Assembly (NCBI GenBank): GCA_002482405.1 | Contig: DLFX01000329.1 | Location: 3,254-12,654 of the forward strand | From: Firmicutes bacterium UBA7709 | GTDB lineage: Bacteria > Bacillota_A > Clostridia > Peptostreptococcales > Anaerovoracaceae | DNA: 9,401 nt | Direction of reading: 5' to 3' | The notes under the pieces: generated by a model | Database searches by the model: none | What the model saw: the letters and a program-made list of their open reading frames with translations, nothing else | Told to the model about the DNA's origin: nothing | Program-made: the position numbers and the translations under genes | Shown: one piece after another, positions 5,877-9,401 of the stretch | Position numbering within the stretch: position 1 is the stretch's first letter | Layout: every line of letters begins with the position of its first letter

Positions 5877-7274
5877 ATGATCAGAGAAAATCAAAGAATC
5901 TTTAATATCGCGCAGATCCTGGTTGATATCCTTATTTTCCTGGCGGCCATGACAGGCGCTTACTATCTGCGCTTCTATCACTACGAAGGAAATCACATTC
6001 AAATAGATTTTTATCTGAAGCTCTGCATCATAGCGATACCGATCTACTTGCTGATTTATAATTATTATCAATTGTACGAATCCTATCGGTCCAAGCGGCT
6101 CCTGGTGGAGATCGGCAGAGTTATCAAGGCGAATATCATCGGGATCTTCTTTATCTTTCTGCTGTCCTTTCTCGTCAAAGAAGTCAATGTCTCCAGAATG
6201 GTCATCGTGCTGTTCGGTTTCTTCAATACTCTATGCATGCTTGCAGGCCGCATCGCGCTGAGAAAGACGTTGCGGGCCATGAGGAGAAAAGGACATAATA
6301 TCAAGCGAATGTTGATCATCGGATGCAGCGGCTTTTCTGTAGATTTCGGTAAAAAGATCATATCGAACAAAAATCTCGGCTACAGGATAGTGGGCTTCCT
6401 CAGCGATAAGATAAGCCATCGTGAGATCAATCCTTTTCCATATGAGATCCCGTATAAAGGAGCGTTTCAGGATCTGGAGCGCGTCATAGAAGAAGAGGCA
6501 GTGGATGAAGCCGTGGTTGCATTGGAGTATGACCAGTACCCTTTTCTGCCGGACATCATCGAAATCTGCGAAAAATCGGGCACAAAGGTCAGCGTCGTCC
6601 CGTTTTACACGAAATACCTTCCCGCCCGGCCGTATATCGATGAGGTGGAGGGCCTTCCGGTCATCAATATCAGAAGGATTCCGCTGGACAACCTGTTAAA
6701 TAACTGGGCCAAACGGTTATTCGATTTTTTTGCCTCGCTGGTCCTCATCATTCTGCTTTCTCCCGTCTTTTTATTTACCGCTCTGGGCGTCCAGCTGTCC
6801 TCTCCCGGTCCCGTATTGTACAAGCAAGAGCGGGTAGGGCTGAACAAGAAAAATTTTACCATGTACAAATTCCGATCCATGAAGGTGGCTGTGGATGGAT
6901 CCGACAAGACAGCCTGGAGTAAAAAAAATGATCCGCGGAAAACTAAATTTGGAACGTTCATCCGAAAATACAGCATTGACGAGCTTCCCCAGCTGTTCAA
7001 CGTACTGGGTGGAACGATGAGTCTGGTGGGTCCGAGGCCGGAAATACCCTATCATGTGAATAATTTTAAGGAGGAAATCCCCCTTTATATGGTAAAGCAT
7101 CAGGTCCGTCCCGGCATCACCGGTTGGGCCCAGGTCCACGGATTCCGCGGCGATACCTCCATCAAAAAACGGATCGAACATGATATTTTCTATATTGAAA
7201 ACTGGAGTTTTTTGCTTGATATTAAAATACTGATCATGACCGTATTTAAAGGGGTGGTAAATCAAAGTGAATAA
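5877..7274 (+). CDS. Polytopic undecaprenyl-phosphate glycose-1-phosphate transferase (WcaJ/CpsE-like)
   Basis: A 465-residue initiating enzyme that moves a sugar-1-phosphate from a nucleotide sugar to undecaprenyl phosphate at the inner membrane face. Four N-terminal hydrophobic segments (about 11-32, 45-64, 85-101, 106-124) precede a Rossmann-like CoA_binding_3-type domain (about 140-260; RMLIIGCSGFS at 144-154). The C-terminal Bac_transf domain (about 277-465) has a membrane helix (281-305), KFRSM (331-335), the catalytic Asp-Glu pair D368-E369 in SIDELPQLFN, GPRPE (385-389), RPGITGWAQV (411-420) and a Y-x-E-N-W element near 439-443. Length and order match full polytopic family members. 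Sugar specificity is not readable. A near-consensus promoter lies just upstream; the ribosome site is weak (GGGACGGA at 5862-5869). The end overlaps the next gene by 8 bp, so it heads an operon. Confidence 0.93.
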   Translation: MIRENQRIFNIAQILVDILIFLAAMTGAYYLRFYHYEGNHIQIDFYLKLCIIAIPIYLLIYNYYQLYESYRSKRLLVEIGRVIKANIIGIFFIFLLSFLVKEVNVSRMVIVLFGFFNTLCMLAGRIALRKTLRAMRRKGHNIKRMLIIGCSGFSVDFGKKIISNKNLGYRIVGFLSDKISHREINPFPYEIPYKGAFQDLERVIEEEAVDEAVVALEYDQYPFLPDIIEICEKSGTKVSVVPFYTKYLPARPYIDEVEGLPVINIRRIPLDNLLNNWAKRLFDFFASLVLIILLSPVFLFTALGVQLSSPGPVLYKQERVGLNKKNFTMYKFRSMKVAVDGSDKTAWSKKNDPRKTKFGTFIRKYSIDELPQLFNVLGGTMSLVGPRPEIPYHVNNFKEEIPLYMVKHQVRPGITGWAQVHGFRGDTSIKKRIEHDIFYIENWSFLLDIKILIMTVFKGVVNQSE

Positions 7275-8379
7275 AAGAATATTTTTTACCGCCTCTACCG
7301 AGTCCCATTTGAAAAACTTTCATCAGCCATATATCAAAGCCTTCGAAGAAGCGGGATGGGATGTTACCGCCCAGGCGCTTCCTGTCAGCAAAAGCTTTTT
7401 TAGCCTGAAAAATCTGCAGGCCATCTGGTCGACTCGGCGTTTCATCAGGGACGAAAAGTTTTCCGCCATCAGTACCCATACCACCTTGGCCGGCATCGCC
7501 GCCAGGCTGGCGGTGCTATTGAGCGGGAAGAACCGGCGAAATGTTTTGGTTTTCCATACCTCTCACGGTTATCTTTTTCACGACGATCACAGCCTGAAAA
7601 AGTGGGCCTATTTGATTCCTGAAATCCTGTGCACCCGGGTTACGGACGTGCTGATGGTGATGAATCGGGAGGATCTTGCGATCGCCCAGAAGTATCGATT
7701 ATGTAAGAATAGGGACAATATTTATTATATCAACGGTATGGGGGTCGACTTTGACCGGTTTCGTCGTCCATTGCAGCCCACAAAGGAACAAAGAAGCGCC
7801 TTCGCATTGAAGGCAGGGGAGTTTACCTTTGTCTATGCCGCGGAATTTTCCAAGCGCAAAAATCACCAGCTGCTCCTCCAAGGCTTTGCCAAGGCCCTTC
7901 GCGAATGGAACGGGCCGCCCATCAGCCTGGCTTTGGCGGGCAACGGCGCTCTGCAGGAAGAAATGAAGGAGCTTTCCCGGTCCCTTGGGATAGAGGATCA
8001 TGTAAACTTTCTGGGCTATGTCAGGGAAATGCAAGAGCTTTACGCCTGCTGTCAGGCGGCAGTCACCACCAGCAGAATGGAAGGACTTCCCTTTAACGTG
8101 ATGGAGGCAATCTGCTGCGGCCTGCCTGTCATCGCGTCGGATGTCAAAGGCCACCGCGAGTTGATCACCCATGGGGTCAACGGCCTTCTGTTCGAGGACG
8201 GAAATGTAGAGCAGTTAGCTTGCCGGATACTGCAGCTCCTCAATGACCATGAGTTTCTCGTCCGGTGCAAATCAAATAGGATTTTCGGCATGGAGGCTTT
8301 TTCCATCGATGCGGTGCTGCCTTCAATTATGAAGATATATCAAAAACATATTCCATTCTGGGGAGGGATTCAGCAATGA
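7267..8379 (+). CDS. EpsD-like GT4 family glycosyltransferase
   Basis: A 370-residue cytosolic, GT-B-fold retaining glycosyltransferase, probably adding a sugar to the lipid-linked product of the preceding transferase. The N-terminal domain begins KRIFFTASTESHLKNFHQPY and has FHTSHGYLFH (96-105) and an INGMGVDFDRF hinge (155-165), resembling EpsD of Bacillus exopolysaccharide loci. The C-terminal domain is a glycosyltransferase group 1 domain: FVYAAEFSKRKNH (188-200), LAGNG (223-227), and the E-x7-E motif E272-E280 in MEGLPFNVMEA, which contacts the nucleotide sugar. The donor and acceptor are unknown. The start is GTG 7267, with AAAGGGGTGG 10 nt upstream inside the previous gene, overlapping it by 8 bp; the downstream gene overlaps by 4 bp. 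This is consistent with an operon of coupled genes. Confidence 0.92.
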   Translation: MNKRIFFTASTESHLKNFHQPYIKAFEEAGWDVTAQALPVSKSFFSLKNLQAIWSTRRFIRDEKFSAISTHTTLAGIAARLAVLLSGKNRRNVLVFHTSHGYLFHDDHSLKKWAYLIPEILCTRVTDVLMVMNREDLAIAQKYRLCKNRDNIYYINGMGVDFDRFRRPLQPTKEQRSAFALKAGEFTFVYAAEFSKRKNHQLLLQGFAKALREWNGPPISLALAGNGALQEEMKELSRSLGIEDHVNFLGYVREMQELYACCQAAVTTSRMEGLPFNVMEAICCGLPVIASDVKGHRELITHGVNGLLFEDGNVEQLACRILQLLNDHEFLVRCKSNRIFGMEAFSIDAVLPSIMKIYQKHIPFWGGIQQ

Positions 8380-9401
8380 ATGCAAAAATAGAGATTGAAA
8401 AACCAGATCGATTTTCGAAGATTATGCTGATTTTGATGTCGGTTATCATAACGCTTTTTATGCTTGCAAGCGGAGCTCCCGGCGATACCATCAGCAAGAC
8501 TGCGGCTTTTTCCATGCTTCTTTTGCTGATCATCGCTTTGATTTCGAGCAAATTCAGGGATCTGCCCAGGACGGTGATCAACCCCATTGTCATCAGCGTT
8601 TCAGCATATATTCTGCTGTATACGGTTTCGCTGTTTTACGCCACCACCGGCCAGTTTTCCCTGGAAGTGTTCTCTTACTATCTGGGAGGGGTATCCGTGT
8701 TTTTTCTCACGGTGATGCTGGTCAACAGAGGTGTTTCAAATACGAAAGCGCTGCCAAACACGAGAGCATTGTTGTCCCTGCTGTCCTTTGCCACTGCCGT
8801 AGCCGGAATATTCAGCATCGACGCGGCTTCCGTGCAGAAGCTTTCTGCTGTTCTGAAAGCAGTGCTGTCCGCTTTGCTGAAAAATGACGCGATTCAAGTC
8901 AGCGGTTTTGAAGCGGGCACCAGAATGACGTCCATTTTCGGCAATGCCAATGTGTTTGCCAGCCTGACCGCTCTGGGGACCCTTGCCGCTGCCTATCTCT
9001 TTTTATCTGCCGGCCGCAGGGGTGAAAAGCGCTTCGGCATTGCACTTCTGATCGTCAATGCCGTATCCTTCTTATACTGCTTCAGTCTCGGCGCCATGAT
9101 GGGAATGTTCTTTGCCGTCCTCATCTTTATCGCCTTTGCGGGCAGGGAGGAGCGGCCGAGAGCCGTCTATGTGATTCTTGCCACGGTTGTCGCTTCTTTT
9201 CTGAGCGTTTTCGCCGGGTTTTCCGGCATGGGGAAGAACGGGGCGGTGACTCTGCTTCCGTTCCTGTCACTGCTGATCTTTGGATTTGTTCTGGCCTTTT
9301 TGCTGCGGTATATCGATTCCTTTACCTCGAAGGTTTTCGTTTGGGGAAAGAAAAGGATTCTGATCCTGCTGATCGTCCTTGTCGTTCTTGCTGCGGGAGC
9401 C
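8376..9401 (+). CDS. Second O-antigen ligase/polymerase-family membrane protein (3' truncated by window)
   Basis: An open frame from ATG 8376 runs without a stop to the window end, giving 342 residues. The start overlaps the glycosyltransferase stop as ATGA (8376-8379), and GGGGAGGG (8360-8367) lies 8 nt upstream. The protein is strongly hydrophobic, with probable membrane segments near 15-32, 43-57, 68-88, 103-117, 130-147, 192-210, 218-255 (two), 263-281, 290-310 and 327-342. The block TSIFGNANVFASL (185-197) resembles the 'S-x-F-G-N-x-N-x-x-A' signature of Wzy/WaaL-type proteins (PF04932). The expected loop with catalytic Arg and His would lie beyond the window. It probably polymerises or transfers the lipid-linked glycan made by the two preceding genes on the outer membrane face. 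The family assignment depends mainly on this one motif, the topology and the context. Confidence 0.8.
   Translation, partial: MNAKIEIEKPDRFSKIMLILMSVIITLFMLASGAPGDTISKTAAFSMLLLLIIALISSKFRDLPRTVINPIVISVSAYILLYTVSLFYATTGQFSLEVFSYYLGGVSVFFLTVMLVNRGVSNTKALPNTRALLSLLSFATAVAGIFSIDAASVQKLSAVLKAVLSALLKNDAIQVSGFEAGTRMTSIFGNANVFASLTALGTLAAAYLFLSAGRRGEKRFGIALLIVNAVSFLYCFSLGAMMGMFFAVLIFIAFAGREERPRAVYVILATVVASFLSVFAGFSGMGKNGAVTLLPFLSLLIFGFVLAFLLRYIDSFTSKVFVWGKKRILILLIVLVVLAAGA

Noticed and set aside
5839..5880. 13-codon frame (ATG 5839 to TGA 5880) ending in an ATGA overlap with the transferase start
   Set aside because: It begins at or just before the predicted transcription start, so it would have no leader for a ribosome site, and it shows no attenuator features.
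6771..7265. 164-residue open frame on the minus strand
   Set aside because: It is antisense to the conserved catalytic domain of the polytopic transferase, whose motifs are intact on the plus strand; no family features.
7699..8172. 157-residue open frame on the minus strand
   Set aside because: It is antisense to the GT4 gene; the composition is shadow-like and no start signal is present.

Overview
The window is part of a cell-surface glycan (exopolysaccharide or glycoprotein) locus. It probably comes from a Gram-positive, Clostridia-like member of the Bacillota. The support for this is the strong GGAGG-type ribosome binding sites, a consensus sigma-A promoter (TTGATT, 17 nt, TATAAT), tightly overlapping genes, and protein families typical of Firmicute polysaccharide loci. 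The species cannot be fixed from the sequence alone.

Left plus-strand block (1-2904): the 3' end of a small PglC-type sugar-phosphate transferase, an ATP-grasp ligase, a HAD phosphatase and a LegC-family (DegT/DnrJ/EryC1/StrS) PLP aminotransferase. They overlap or lie 1 nt apart, as in an operon that makes and loads an unusual amino-sugar onto a lipid carrier. This operon collides tail to tail with the next one, overlapping it by 23 bp.

Minus-strand block (5570 down to 2882): a 659-residue O-antigen ligase/polymerase-family membrane protein, followed by a two-gene HepT-MntA type VII toxin-antitoxin module. The HEPN toxin has the R-x4-H-x-Y motif and the minimal nucleotidyltransferase has GS-x10-D-x-D. 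Both junctions are ATGA overlaps, so the toxin-antitoxin pair appears translationally coupled to the glycan gene.

Divergent control region (5571-5876): about 300 bp without a gene. It holds one predicted promoter for each direction and an unusually dense set of dyads and repeats, including a perfect 8-4-8 palindrome. It probably co-regulates both flanking operons.

Right plus-strand block (5877-9401 and beyond): a polytopic undecaprenyl-phosphate glycose-1-phosphate transferase that starts glycan assembly, an EpsD-like GT4 glycosyltransferase that extends it, and the N-terminal 342 residues of a second O-antigen ligase/polymerase-family membrane protein cut by the window edge. The window therefore carries two initiating transferases and two Wzy/WaaL-type proteins, which suggests two glycan products or separate polymerisation and ligation steps. 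No tRNA, rRNA, CRISPR array, insertion sequence or convincing intrinsic terminator was seen.
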